Source: Prosthecobacter debontii | Lineage (GTDB): Bacteria; Verrucomicrobiota; Verrucomicrobiia; Verrucomicrobiales; Verrucomicrobiaceae | DNA: 42,450 nucleotides | Direction: 5' to 3' | Assembly: GCA_945869695.1 (NCBI GenBank) | Contig: CAMBPV010000016.1 | Span: forward strand, 1-42,450 | Shown: piece by piece, positions 1-9,245 of the stretch | Layout: each line of letters opens with the position of its first letter | How positions within the stretch are numbered: the stretch's first letter is position 1 | Notes under the pieces: model-generated | Told to the model about the DNA's origin: nothing | Database searches by the model: none | Seen by the model: only the letters and a program-made list of their open reading frames with translations | Translations under genes and position numbers: made by a program

Positions 1-1002
1 ACGAGTCGAGACACACGGCAGAGATGCAGCCATGGCTTCCATCAGCACGGTCGGGAGATTGTCCATTCCGCCATCCTGCTCGGTGGCACACGCGAGGGCG
101 AAAACCTCTGTTTTTTCTGCGAGGAGGCGCACGATTTCATTCATGCCAAGGGGGCCAGTGAGCTCCACTTGATCCTGAAGCCCGAGCCGGATGATCTGCT
201 GTCGGAGCTCCACCTCCAAAGGGCCTTCACCCACGATCCGGCAATGAAAGGGCACGGCTCGATCTCGCAGGTGTCCGCAGGCCGTGATCAGATCTTTGAA
301 TCCCTTTTTCTCAATCAGTCGGCCCACGCTCAGGATCCCGCCCGCTGCTCCTGATCGATCGGCTCCTTTGCGAGCTGCGATGATGGGCTCTAGGTCCAGA
401 CCATTGTAAACGCGATGAATCCGCGGTGCGGTGTCCGGATACTGGAAGCGCAATTGTTTAGCTGTGAAATCACTGACGGTGATCACCAAAGCTGCGTCAT
501 CAAACAAACGCGAGATGCTGGGCAGCTGCTCGCCTGGTTTGCAAAAGATGTCATTGGCATGAGCCGTGAAACTGTAGCTGAATCCGGTGAATCGCCGGAG
601 CCACCAGCAAGTGCGAGCCCCCAGTCCGGCAAAGTGGGAATGCACGTGACAGGGCTTTCCATCGCTCTGATCAGCGATGATTTTGGCGATGTAGGCCGCC
701 TCGTAGACCCGCATTTTGTCGGGTCGGTCCTCCCAGTTTCGCAGCACAAGGGCCGCAGCGCGTGGCAGGAGGTGCTCATCCTTCCACTGTCTCACTTGCT
801 GCTGAAGTTGATCTCGGTTAGGCAAAAAATGAACCGAGTCCAAAAGCTCCTTCGGGAAATGCATGATTTCCTCATCGCGCGTATCTCGGATCGAGAAGAT
901 CAAGGGTTTGACACCCATCCGCCTCAGTTGCGTTACCTCGCGCACGCAGAAGGTCTGCGTGAAAGAGGGGAAACGCTCAAAGACATAAGCTAGGTGAGTC
1001 AT
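1..1002 (-). CDS. GT4 glycosyltransferase, 5' part (runs off left edge)
   Basis: The minus strand is open for exactly 334 codons from an ATG at 1002-1000 to the window edge. The N-terminus (THLAYVFERFPSFTQTFCVRE) has the 'FP..tqTF..rE' pattern of WcaL/AmsK-like exopolysaccharide glycosyltransferases. Further on are HVHSHFAG, SYSFTAHANDIF and VITVSDFTAKQL, then the start of the C-terminal Rossmann domain (GGILSVGRLIEKKGFKDLI) and a donor-site stretch (LPTVLMEAMAASLPCVSTR). These are hallmarks of a GT-B fold GT4 enzyme that moves a sugar from a nucleotide-sugar donor to a growing glycan at the cytoplasmic face. About the last 60-80 residues lie outside the window. It is divergent from the FHA/GrpE gene, with about 150 bp between them. 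The family is secure from motifs; the sugar is unknown. Confidence 0.9.
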   Translation of the reverse strand, partial: MTHLAYVFERFPSFTQTFCVREVTQLRRMGVKPLIFSIRDTRDEEIMHFPKELLDSVHFLPNRDQLQQQVRQWKDEHLLPRAAALVLRNWEDRPDKMRVYEAAYIAKIIADQSDGKPCHVHSHFAGLGARTCWWLRRFTGFSYSFTAHANDIFCKPGEQLPSISRLFDDAALVITVSDFTAKQLRFQYPDTAPRIHRVYNGLDLEPIIAARKGADRSGAAGGILSVGRLIEKKGFKDLITACGHLRDRAVPFHCRIVGEGPLEVELRQQIIRLGLQDQVELTGPLGMNEIVRLLAEKTEVFALACATEQDGGMDNLPTVLMEAMAASLPCVSTR

Positions 1003-1155
1003 CGCGAAAGGGTGGCGGAAGAATGATTCATTTCAAGCGAGCAACCGAAGGCCTTTGCCCTCCGGTCATTTCGTCAAGAAGACGATTAAGATTGATTCGT
1101 GAGGCAACCAACTTTATTTTTGATACCCTAAGTAATTGGTTTTTTCCCTCGGCTG

Positions 1156-4100
1156 ATGCCCTTTTTGGCTTTCAATCTCAATGACGGTAATGAATTTGTC
1201 TTCGATCTACTCGAAGACAGGCTGTCGATTGGACGTGATTCGAAGAACGACATCGTCATCGACAATTCATTTATCTCCGGTTTTCATGCTGAGTTTTTGA
1301 GGCAGGAAGACGGGAGTTATGAAGTGGTGGACTTAAAGTCTTCGAACGGGACCTACGTCAATGGCAAGCGAGTCGTCCAGGCCCGAGTCAAGGGGGGAGA
1401 CAAAGTGAGCTTCGGACAGTTGGCGGCGCGCTACAAAGACGACGGGAACCGAGCGCCACTTGTCAAAGCCGGAAATGGAGGTGGAAACGGAGCGTCCCCC
1501 CGGAAAGACGGGAAACGTGGTGACACGGATGCCGTCCCCGTGCAAGGCCCGCTGACGATCACGCCGACGGGCGATGACATCGCGACGGAAACATCGAAGG
1601 TGGATCCGGTCACGAAGGCTCCGACTGCGCGCCCAGTGCCAGTAACACCCGAATCATCGACGGCGGCTCCGAGTATTCCGACCCCAACGCATCCGTTGCC
1701 TTCACCGGGTCGGGCGATTCCAACGCCACCTCCGCCGCCGAGTGTCGATATGGTGGCAGCATCCAAGGCCAAATTGGCGGAAGTCGAACGGGAGATATTG
1801 GATCGGCAGGACAAAGTAAACGCGCTACGCTCAGAGGTGGATGCGCTGGAAAAACGTAAGTCTGAGGCAGAGGCAGCCTTCGCGAGTGTGACGTCCGCCA
1901 AACGCGAATTGTCCGTTTTACAGGAGAGCATTGAGACTGCGCGGAAATTGCTTTCGGATGTTCAATCACAAAGTGAGAGCGCCAAGGTCCTGGCTGAATC
2001 CTTGGCGAAGGATGAAGCCGATTCCCGTCAGAAGATGGATGGGATCTTGAGCCAAGTGGCAAAGGCGGAGGCTCAGTTGAGCAAGCTAAAGGAAGAATCT
2101 GCAGCCAAGGAGTCTGAGGTGGCCGCACTTTCAGAACAGCAGAAACGAATTGCCGAAGCGGTTGCGAAAGCCGCCGAAGTTGATGAAAAATGCTCCAAGC
2201 TGGAGGCTGAGGTTGCTCAACTGGAGAAAGCGCGCACCGAACTCGAATCTGCCACTTCTTCTGCAAGTCAGAAGCAACTTAGCCTTCAAAATCAGATAGG
2301 TGAGTCCGAAGCGCGAGCCGCCCAATTGGTCAGGGAGATTTCGGACCGTGAAACGGAACTCCAAAGGAAGTCCGAGGAGGAGAAGCACCTCAAGACGGTT
2401 TCGAGATCACTATCAGAAGCTTCGACTCAGCAGTCGATGCTGGCCGCAGCTATTGCTGCCATGGTTGGAGATCGCCAAACCAAAGAAGCGGAGCTTCAGG
2501 CAACGACTCTGCGTTTGAGGGAGACAAGTCAGGCCATCGCAGATGCAGAGAGTCGATTGGCCTCTCTGAGTGCGGCTGCGCAAGAGGAAGAACTCAGGCT
2601 GGCTGAGTTGAAGGCCGGAGGAGAACGGTTGAATGATGTTTCACGTTCTCTGGCGGAGATCGAATCGAATCGAGTTCAGGTTGAAAACACACTGAAGGCG
2701 CTGTGGCAAAGCCAAGAGCAAAAGCAGACTGAAATGGCCCAGCTTGTCAGCGCCGTCGACGCACGGCGGCTGGAGCTCGAGTCTTTAAACCAGACCCGCG
2801 AAACCGAAGCTGCTCGAATGAAGCAGATGGCCGCGGATCGAGAGCAGGCGGAGTCCAATGTTTCTGCGCTTCAGAGTGAAGAATCCGCTTTGCAATCGCG
2901 GGTGAGTGAATTGAATCGAATAGCCCAGGAAACGGAAGCGAGGCTCGCAAATTCAAAAGCACAGGATGAGTCGATTGCTGCGTTATCCCTCCAATTGGAG
3001 CAGGGGAGGGTGGAACTCGCGCATCTCCAAAAAGAGAATGCGTCTCTGGTCGATGCTGGGAATCAATTAAGAGCGGCCCTCGCGGACGCTGACAAAGCCT
3101 TCTCCGTCCGAAGCAGCGAAATCGATGCTTCAATCAAGTCAAAGAGTGAGGAACTGAGATCCATCGACTCATGCTACGAAGAATTGAGGTTAAAGGAGAC
3201 TGTTCTCTTGCAACGACTGGATGACCTGGCCCTCAAAGACAGCCGCCTCGGAGAAGCCAATGCGGCGCTCAAGATTGTCGAGGAACAAAAAGAGAAAGTG
3301 GCGGAAGAGTTGGCTGCGACTATTCAGCAACTTAAGGAGCGTGGCATTGAACTGGCTCAACTTTCCGAGTCAGGTACGGCCCAGCGCTTGCTGGTGCAGA
3401 CGCTCGGGCGACATAAGATCGAGGCGGAAAAAACGGTTGTTGAAATTACAACGCAGCGAGAAGCCGCCGAGCAGAGAAAGCGGGATATCGATGCTCGACT
3501 GAAGGAGGCCAAAATTCTATGTGACGCGAGAGAGGAGGCCGTTAAAAAAGCCGAGGCCAAGCTTCAAAGCCTCAATGATGAATTCTCGCGCACCGAGGAA
3601 CAAAGAGCGCGGTCCACGGAGCAACTTGGGTTTCTCACCACTCACATCGAAGAGGGGAAAAAGAGCCTCGACGATCTTGCCAATGCGACGGCTGAGCGTG
3701 ATCAGCAGATCAAGGCAGCATCGGAGCAACTTGCCGAGAATGAGGAAAAACTGAGGGGTTTACAGTCTCAAATAGCCCTCGCCAACACCACCTTGGAAGA
3801 AAAGGCGGGAACGCTGGAAAAACTCAAGGAAGCCGAAGCCAGAATTCAGGCTCTTACACCAGAGATCGCGGACCTCACCGCGAAGAAGGCCGAGGCGGAT
3901 GCCGGACTGGAGCGTCTCAAAGGCGAGTCAGTTTCGGCGCGGGTGGAACTGGATGCCCTGACGAAGGCGATCGAACAGAAACGTCAGGAGATCGTTTCTG
4001 CGGAGGCTCTTTTTGCGCAGCATGACAGTGGTTGGCGGGATCTTCAGTTGAAGTCGGGAACCCTCGAGTCGCTCGTTTTGCAGTTGGCGGCTCGCCAGGA

Positions 4101-6810
4101 AGAGAGCGAATCCAAGATTCAGGCTGCGGAAAGCCAGTTGTCGGAAAAACAGGGAGAGATCGACTCGGCATCCAGTCATTTGGCCTCGCTGGCGGCTGAG
4201 ATCGCGGCCTCCGGCGCTGCGAAGGACAGATTGGTGGCTGAGATTGATTCGATCATTGAGCAGCGGAATCACCATGAGACTGAGCTTAACCGATTAACGG
4301 AGCAAGGCTCGGCTCAGAAAAATCTGATTGAGACGCTGAATGCCAAGAGGGTCACTTTCGAGGAGGAGATCGGCAAACTTGAGCTCGGCAAGATTGAGGC
4401 TCTCGAGAAGTTAAGCCTGATCGAGCTGAACCACTCGGGGGTCGTCGCGAATTTGACCGCAGCCGAGCAACGCGGCGCTCTTTTGTCAACGGAGGTGGCT
4501 GAACTTGAGCAGAGGAAGATTGCTCTGGCAGGTGAGATTGAATCGAGTCAGGTCGAACTTTCCTCGGTCCGGGCAGAGATCACGAAAGCGGCGGAAGAGA
4601 AGGTCGAGAAAGATTCGATCCTTGCCGCATTGAAACAAGCTCTCGTGGCAGCGGAGATCGAGCTGGAGAAGGGGAAAACGAGCCAACAGGAAACGGAGTC
4701 GAAGTTGGCGGCTCTAAGCGCTGAAATCGGCGAGGGCCAGCGCGAGATTGAACGCTTGAGCGGCGATAAACAGAGGCTTGAATCTGAATTGACGGGTCTC
4801 GGGGCACAGCGTGATCAACTCAGCCAGACGCTAGTAGCGATCCAAGGTGATACGGAAGTCGCCCGTCAGGCACTTGCCGCGCTCAATGCTCAGAGCACTG
4901 ATTTTGAGAAAACCGCAAGAGAGCGGCAGGTTACACTCGATAAAGATTTGGCAGCAAAGGCAGAGCAACTATCGGGTCTCGAACTGAAGTTGTCGGAAGC
5001 GCAGAGCAATCATGATCAACGGGTGCGAAAGAGTGTGGAGCTGGAATCAGAGATTGCATCGAAAGCGGCTAGGATCACGGAGGTTGAAGAACTGACTTCA
5101 GATTTAGCGATTAAGCGTGGGCAAGCTGAAACTGAGCTGGCGTCTGTGATCTCGTCGTTGGGCGAGTCGAAAAGTAAACGGCAAGCTGAAGAAGAGGCAC
5201 TTGGCGTCACTCTCCAGCGGCATCAGAGAATCACCGCTGAGATCGAGGGCTTGCAAAAAACAGTAGAAGCGGAGCGGGAGCGGGTTCAGAAACTGCTCGG
5301 CCAATCCGAAGAGGCGGCCAATCGTGTTTCACAGTCCGAATCAGAGAGTCTGCAGGCGGAGGCCAGGAAGGCGGAGATCGAGGGCGCTATTGCCGCCTTG
5401 AAGTTAGAGCAGAATGGCTTTGAGAGTCGCCTGCCGGGGTTGAACTCGGAATTGGTGACCGTGACGGCGGCCCTAGCAGCGGTTGTTTCCCAGAGAGATG
5501 AGGCTTCGAATTTACTGACTCAACTCCAACGCGACGGTGAGATCAGTCGCCAGCAAATCAGTGAGTTCAGCAATCGTATCTCTGAATTGCAAAAGCTGAT
5601 TGGGAGCGAGGAGTCGAGATTTCAAGAGGCAAAGGCAACGGCTGAGGAAGCCGAGGGTCGAGTGCGGGCCACGGCGACAAAATTCGAATCTTCCCAGGCT
5701 GCCTTGGACGAGTTGGTCAAGCGGATCGAAGCGAATCAACAACGGGTGGCAGAAACCGAACGGAAAATCTCGGAAACAAAGGCTGATGCGGAAGCGCGGT
5801 CCGCTCGCCTTGAACAGCTGAAACAAGAGGAAGCTGCGCTCACACTTTCGGTCGAGAATCTTCAGGCAAGAGCGGATGCCCTTGAGGCGGAGCGAGTGGC
5901 GAAACAGGCTAAGATTAAAGCGGCAGAGGCGCAGTTTATTGAGGTGACGCAGACGGGTGGAAGACTGATGTCCATGAGTGAGGCGCTCTCATCCGTTGAG
6001 CAGCGCAATGAGGAGACTGCCAGATCGCTCAAGAAGGCATCCGAGGAGGAGTTGAGTCTCCAGGTGAAAATCAGCACCTTGCTGGATAATCAGAATCGTG
6101 AACTTGCGCGTTTGGAACAGATTAAGAAGATCCGCGTCGCGGCTGAAGAAGAGGGTTTGATCTCGGCTGATGAAATTCGGAAGCGGATCGGTGCGCTCGA
6201 AAAAGCTGAATCAGAAGCGGCTCAAAATTTGGACAAGGTGGAACTCAGACTGGGGCAACTTGCCAGAATCGAGAGTGAGGGAACCAATTCGGTGCAAACT
6301 CTCCAGGCCGAATTGGCTGCGATGGAGGCAAGAAAGGCTGATTTTGCCCTCGCGGAGACCAAGATGCGTCAGTGGCAGGATATCGAGAAACGGCTTCAAG
6401 GTCAGTTGGCTGAACTCGAGGAGAAGCACGAGGTCATGCGGATGGGGCTCACGACCGATGAGTCCACCGTTTTGATGTTTGCCACGGACTTGATCAAGAG
6501 GCTGGATTTGATCGATGTTCTGATTCAAAGATTCTCAGAGGGTGGAAATGCGGCTCTGGAGCAGCAACTCACGACTCTGCGCGCCTCATTTGAGGATATT
6601 CTCCATCAGCACGGCGTGACTGAGTTTGAAGTGGCTCCTGGAACTGTGGTGGATGTGGCTCTGCGCTACAAGATAGCCATTACAGATAGCGTCCCAGGCA
6701 AATCAAAACCGAAGGTGATTGAGAGTTACCGGCCAGGGTATATCTATTCTTCGCCTGAAGGTAAGGAGACCATCCTCAGGAAGGTCGAAGTGAAAACTTC
6801 CAGTCAGTGA
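1156..6810 (+). CDS. FHA domain - giant coiled coil - GrpE-like C-terminus
   Basis: This is a 1884-residue protein. Residues 1-95 form an FHA phosphothreonine-binding domain, with G26-R27, S41-x-x-H44 and N64-G65-T66 at the usual places. Residues about 100-195 are a Pro/Thr-rich linker. Residues about 200-1800 are nearly uninterrupted Glu/Lys/Ala/Gln/Leu heptad-type sequence, with no visible membrane segment or signal peptide. The last 110 residues resemble GrpE: a helical part (LIKRLDLIDVLIQRF), then HGVTEFEVAPGTVVD and VIESYRPGYIY...ILRKVEVKT, the beta-domain pattern 'GtVvevlrpGY....vLRpa.V.V'. Ordinary GrpE is about 200 residues, so this is a large fusion. An Hsp70 gene follows 37 bp downstream, the partner expected for a nucleotide exchange factor. 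The FHA domain suggests control by Ser/Thr phosphorylation or docking on a phosphoprotein (inference). The FHA call is firm; the GrpE call is good but was made by eye. Confidence 0.88.
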   Translation: MPFLAFNLNDGNEFVFDLLEDRLSIGRDSKNDIVIDNSFISGFHAEFLRQEDGSYEVVDLKSSNGTYVNGKRVVQARVKGGDKVSFGQLAARYKDDGNRAPLVKAGNGGGNGASPRKDGKRGDTDAVPVQGPLTITPTGDDIATETSKVDPVTKAPTARPVPVTPESSTAAPSIPTPTHPLPSPGRAIPTPPPPPSVDMVAASKAKLAEVEREILDRQDKVNALRSEVDALEKRKSEAEAAFASVTSAKRELSVLQESIETARKLLSDVQSQSESAKVLAESLAKDEADSRQKMDGILSQVAKAEAQLSKLKEESAAKESEVAALSEQQKRIAEAVAKAAEVDEKCSKLEAEVAQLEKARTELESATSSASQKQLSLQNQIGESEARAAQLVREISDRETELQRKSEEEKHLKTVSRSLSEASTQQSMLAAAIAAMVGDRQTKEAELQATTLRLRETSQAIADAESRLASLSAAAQEEELRLAELKAGGERLNDVSRSLAEIESNRVQVENTLKALWQSQEQKQTEMAQLVSAVDARRLELESLNQTRETEAARMKQMAADREQAESNVSALQSEESALQSRVSELNRIAQETEARLANSKAQDESIAALSLQLEQGRVELAHLQKENASLVDAGNQLRAALADADKAFSVRSSEIDASIKSKSEELRSIDSCYEELRLKETVLLQRLDDLALKDSRLGEANAALKIVEEQKEKVAEELAATIQQLKERGIELAQLSESGTAQRLLVQTLGRHKIEAEKTVVEITTQREAAEQRKRDIDARLKEAKILCDAREEAVKKAEAKLQSLNDEFSRTEEQRARSTEQLGFLTTHIEEGKKSLDDLANATAERDQQIKAASEQLAENEEKLRGLQSQIALANTTLEEKAGTLEKLKEAEARIQALTPEIADLTAKKAEADAGLERLKGESVSARVELDALTKAIEQKRQEIVSAEALFAQHDSGWRDLQLKSGTLESLVLQLAARQEESESKIQAAESQLSEKQGEIDSASSHLASLAAEIAASGAAKDRLVAEIDSIIEQRNHHETELNRLTEQGSAQKNLIETLNAKRVTFEEEIGKLELGKIEALEKLSLIELNHSGVVANLTAAEQRGALLSTEVAELEQRKIALAGEIESSQVELSSVRAEITKAAEEKVEKDSILAALKQALVAAEIELEKGKTSQQETESKLAALSAEIGEGQREIERLSGDKQRLESELTGLGAQRDQLSQTLVAIQGDTEVARQALAALNAQSTDFEKTARERQVTLDKDLAAKAEQLSGLELKLSEAQSNHDQRVRKSVELESEIASKAARITEVEELTSDLAIKRGQAETELASVISSLGESKSKRQAEEEALGVTLQRHQRITAEIEGLQKTVEAERERVQKLLGQSEEAANRVSQSESESLQAEARKAEIEGAIAALKLEQNGFESRLPGLNSELVTVTAALAAVVSQRDEASNLLTQLQRDGEISRQQISEFSNRISELQKLIGSEESRFQEAKATAEEAEGRVRATATKFESSQAALDELVKRIEANQQRVAETERKISETKADAEARSARLEQLKQEEAALTLSVENLQARADALEAERVAKQAKIKAAEAQFIEVTQTGGRLMSMSEALSSVEQRNEETARSLKKASEEELSLQVKISTLLDNQNRELARLEQIKKIRVAAEEEGLISADEIRKRIGALEKAESEAAQNLDKVELRLGQLARIESEGTNSVQTLQAELAAMEARKADFALAETKMRQWQDIEKRLQGQLAELEEKHEVMRMGLTTDESTVLMFATDLIKRLDLIDVLIQRFSEGGNAALEQQLTTLRASFEDILHQHGVTEFEVAPGTVVDVALRYKIAITDSVPGKSKPKVIESYRPGYIYSSPEGKETILRKVEVKTSSQ

Positions 6811-6847
6811 AGCGGATCCCGTTCAAGAAACCACCCATTTTTATCTT

Positions 6848-8338
6848 ATGGCTCAATACGTTGGAATCGATCTTGGCACGACCCTCTCGGGGCTTGCCTA
6901 CTTGAAATCAGACGGCAACCCCGAAATCGTCCCCAACGCGGATGGTGAGCGGCTCACCCCTTCTGTCGTGTATTTTGATGCACACGAAGATGTGAAGCTC
7001 GTGGGGAGTGCTGCGCGAGATGGGGGCGATCCTGACCGCACCATTTTCCAGATTAAACGGTTCATGGATGATCCTGAGCATGTGATTAAGATTGATGGAC
7101 GCGATTGGGCACCCTCAGAAATTTCGGCCATGATTCTTGCCAAGCTGAAGAGGGACTGCTCCCGAATCATCGGAGACATCGATGACGTGGTGATCACTGT
7201 GCCGGCGAATTTTAACGAACTCGCTCGTAAAAGCACCATCGCTGCTGCCGAGATGGCGGGGATGAAGGTGAAGAGGTTGGTCAATGAGCCGACAGCTGCT
7301 GCCGTTTATTATGCCCACAATCAGGGCGTGCAGGGCAGGGTATTGGTCTATGATCTGGGGGGTGGAACACTGGACGTGACCCTGCTGGAAGTAACGGGCG
7401 ATAACATCCGCATTCTGACTTCAGAGGGCGCTCGGCATCTGGGCGGTAGCAACTTTGACGAGATCCTTCTGGGTGCTTACGATGAGCAATACCGCAAACA
7501 GACCGGTGCTGATTTGTACTCCGACGAGCGGCATCGGCGTCGGGTACTTCAGGCCGCTGAGGATGCGAAGAAGATGCTGTCCAAACTTCAGCGAGTGAAT
7601 GACACCATCGCCAATGATAAGGACGGAGGCATTGCTCGAATTGACCTGACGCGAGATGGATTTGAGAAGTTGGTCAATCGGATGTTAACCCGAACGATTC
7701 TACTCGTGGAGCAGGCGCTTGATTCGGTGAATCTGAAGCCCAAGGACATTGATCACGTGGTGCTCGTCGGTGGGAGTACGCGACTGCCCAAGGTGAAGAC
7801 GATCCTTGAGAAAATGTTTGGGAAGCCGCCGAAGTCATGTGGGAATGTGGATGAGTGCGTGGCGCTCGGAGCTGCGTTGTTTGCCAAAAAGTCGGCAAGA
7901 ATCCAAGAGATCTGCAATGCCAGTTACGGAACTCTAGCGATGGTTTATAATGCGGAGACGGGTGAAGAAAAGCTGATGAACTCAGTCGTCATCCCCAAGA
8001 ATTCACCAATTCCCTGTTCGCGAACCCAGCTTTATTTGACCTCCGAAGACGATGAAAAGCTTATTGAGGTGGACATCACCCAAGGAGAGGATGAGGACTC
8101 GCGATTTGTGGATGTGATCGGTCGTCTATCCCTTGAGGTTCCACCCGGCAGACCGAAGGGGTGTGAGGTGGCGGTCACTTTTAGTTACGACGAAAATCAG
8201 CGCGTGCGTGCTCTGGTTGTCGATAAGCAGTCCGGCCGATCGCGGGAGGTAGCCGTGAATTACAAGGGAGCAGGTGTGCTCTCTGATGAGGAGTTGAAGC
8301 GCCGGAGTCACCACCTCCGTGCCATGAGGATTGAATAG
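6848..8338 (+). CDS. Hsp70-family chaperone without lid domain
   Basis: This is a 496-residue DnaK-like protein. The ATPase domain has the phosphate-1 loop GIDLGTTLSG (from residue 6), the phosphate-2 motif YDLGGGTLDVTLLEV (D169) and the adenosine motif VVLVGGSTRLPKV (about 304-316). Residues about 375-475 match the beta-sandwich substrate-binding domain (IPKNSPIPCSRTQLYLTSED, then VDITQGEDEDSRF and VAVTFSYDENQRVRALVVD). The protein stops about 20 residues later, so the alpha-helical lid of DnaK (about 100-130 residues) is missing, as in some short HscC-like or planctomycete-type Hsp70s. Without a lid, substrate release is expected to be fast or the clients unusual (inference). It lies directly downstream of the FHA/GrpE-like gene and upstream of a small helical protein, probably in one transcript. 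Confidence 0.93.
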   Translation: MAQYVGIDLGTTLSGLAYLKSDGNPEIVPNADGERLTPSVVYFDAHEDVKLVGSAARDGGDPDRTIFQIKRFMDDPEHVIKIDGRDWAPSEISAMILAKLKRDCSRIIGDIDDVVITVPANFNELARKSTIAAAEMAGMKVKRLVNEPTAAAVYYAHNQGVQGRVLVYDLGGGTLDVTLLEVTGDNIRILTSEGARHLGGSNFDEILLGAYDEQYRKQTGADLYSDERHRRRVLQAAEDAKKMLSKLQRVNDTIANDKDGGIARIDLTRDGFEKLVNRMLTRTILLVEQALDSVNLKPKDIDHVVLVGGSTRLPKVKTILEKMFGKPPKSCGNVDECVALGAALFAKKSARIQEICNASYGTLAMVYNAETGEEKLMNSVVIPKNSPIPCSRTQLYLTSEDDEKLIEVDITQGEDEDSRFVDVIGRLSLEVPPGRPKGCEVAVTFSYDENQRVRALVVDKQSGRSREVAVNYKGAGVLSDEELKRRSHHLRAMRIE

Positions 8339-8393
8339 GCCATTCCCTTTTCAAAGTCACTGAGTTCATCCTGCACCCCAAAATTTAAAGATC

Positions 8394-8750
8394 ATGTTCA
8401 AAAGAGTTCTCCAATCTCTCTCCAAGTCCCTGGGCGGCGGGAAGCCGGCTCCGGCGGCTCCCTTGCCTCCCGTCGAAGCTCCTGCGGTATCTAAAGCCGC
8501 GCCGCCGTCGCAGCCAGTCAAACAATCGACGCCAACACCGGTCACGCCTGCGAAAGAGGTGCAGACCCCCGAAGAACTCTGTGGCATTACGGCGGCGATG
8601 ACGAAGGCCGAGATCAGCGCGCAACTGAAACTGCTTTACCGCCGCTACAATCGGGGTGCCTCCAGCCTGAATGCGAAAGTCAGGTTAGATGCTGACTCGA
8701 TGTTGGATGCCATTGTCGCGGTGCGGGAAAAACACTTTGGCGAAATCTGA
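8394..8750 (+). CDS. Small Pro/Ala-rich protein with C-terminal helical pair
   Basis: This is a 118-residue protein with no family I recognise with certainty. The N-terminus (MFKRVLQSLSKSLGGG) could form an amphipathic helix. Residues about 18-60 are a Pro/Ala/Thr linker. The last 60 residues are predicted helical, with AEISAQLKLLYRRYNRG, a short loop, then LDADSMLDAIVAVREKHF. The two helices and loop resemble the spacing of helices II and III in a J domain (compare 'EEIKKAYRKLALKYHPD'), but the essential HPD tripeptide is absent. It follows the Hsp70 gene by 55 bp and precedes the thioredoxin gene by 39 bp, so a role with the chaperone pair is plausible from position only. Confidence 0.7.
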   Translation: MFKRVLQSLSKSLGGGKPAPAAPLPPVEAPAVSKAAPPSQPVKQSTPTPVTPAKEVQTPEELCGITAAMTKAEISAQLKLLYRRYNRGASSLNAKVRLDADSMLDAIVAVREKHFGEI

Positions 8751-8789
8751 TCATCGGACCAATTTGTGACCGGTTAGCGGACTGCTTCC

Positions 8790-9227
8790 ATGAAATTTCT
8801 TCTCCTCTTCTTGGCGCTCTTTGCTGGTGTCGTTTTTTGGGTTCTGAAAGACTCGGAGAGCACCGGTGTGGTCGGGAGCGGAGATATGCCCTCATTCGAG
8901 TCCAGTTATGAATCGGCGATGGCGCTTTCGAGGGCAACGGGCAAGCCCGCGGTGATTATTTTTTCAGCTCCTTGGTGCCCACCTTGTCAGATGATGAAAA
9001 GGGATGTTTACCCGAGCCCAGAGGTGGCTGCCGTGAAAGATCAGTTTGTCTGGGCCTATCTCGATGTGGATCTGCCCCAGACCGGCGCTTCGGCTGCAAA
9101 GTACGGTGTCCGCGGCATTCCAGCGATCTACATTGTGGGCAAGGGTGAAAAGATGGTTTCTCAAAGGGTGGGAGGTGTTTCCGCGCCTGAGTTTGGCGCG
9201 TGGTTGCGTGCCAATTTGGGCGGTTAG
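8790..9227 (+). CDS. Membrane-anchored thioredoxin-like protein
   Basis: This is a 145-residue protein. Residues 2-19 are a single hydrophobic segment (KFLLLFLALFAGVVFWVL), a membrane anchor or uncleaved signal placing the rest in the periplasm. The thioredoxin fold follows, with the active site FSAPWCPPCQMMK (C63, C66) and the cis-proline region GVRGIPAIYIV. The 'D(V/A)Y.s..V......FV...vDvD' layout is like DsbD C-terminal or thioredoxin_7 type domains, so it probably reduces or shuffles disulfides outside the cytoplasm. It is the last gene of a tight same-strand run from the FHA/GrpE-like gene, but its compartment differs from that of the chaperones, so shared function is not established. 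Confidence 0.9.
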   Translation: MKFLLLFLALFAGVVFWVLKDSESTGVVGSGDMPSFESSYESAMALSRATGKPAVIIFSAPWCPPCQMMKRDVYPSPEVAAVKDQFVWAYLDVDLPQTGASAAKYGVRGIPAIYIVGKGEKMVSQRVGGVSAPEFGAWLRANLGG

Positions 9228-9245
9228 TTGGATTGGCTTTTCAAG

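Noticed and set aside
1333-6528. Many long frames on both strands inside the coiled-coil gene.
   Set aside because: They mirror the Glu/Lys/Ala-rich codons of the real gene and show no domains or start signals.
6848-8338. Canonical dnaK.
   Set aside because: It lacks the lid and C-terminal tail and is next to the FHA/GrpE-like fusion rather than a normal grpE or dnaJ, so it is a specialised Hsp70.
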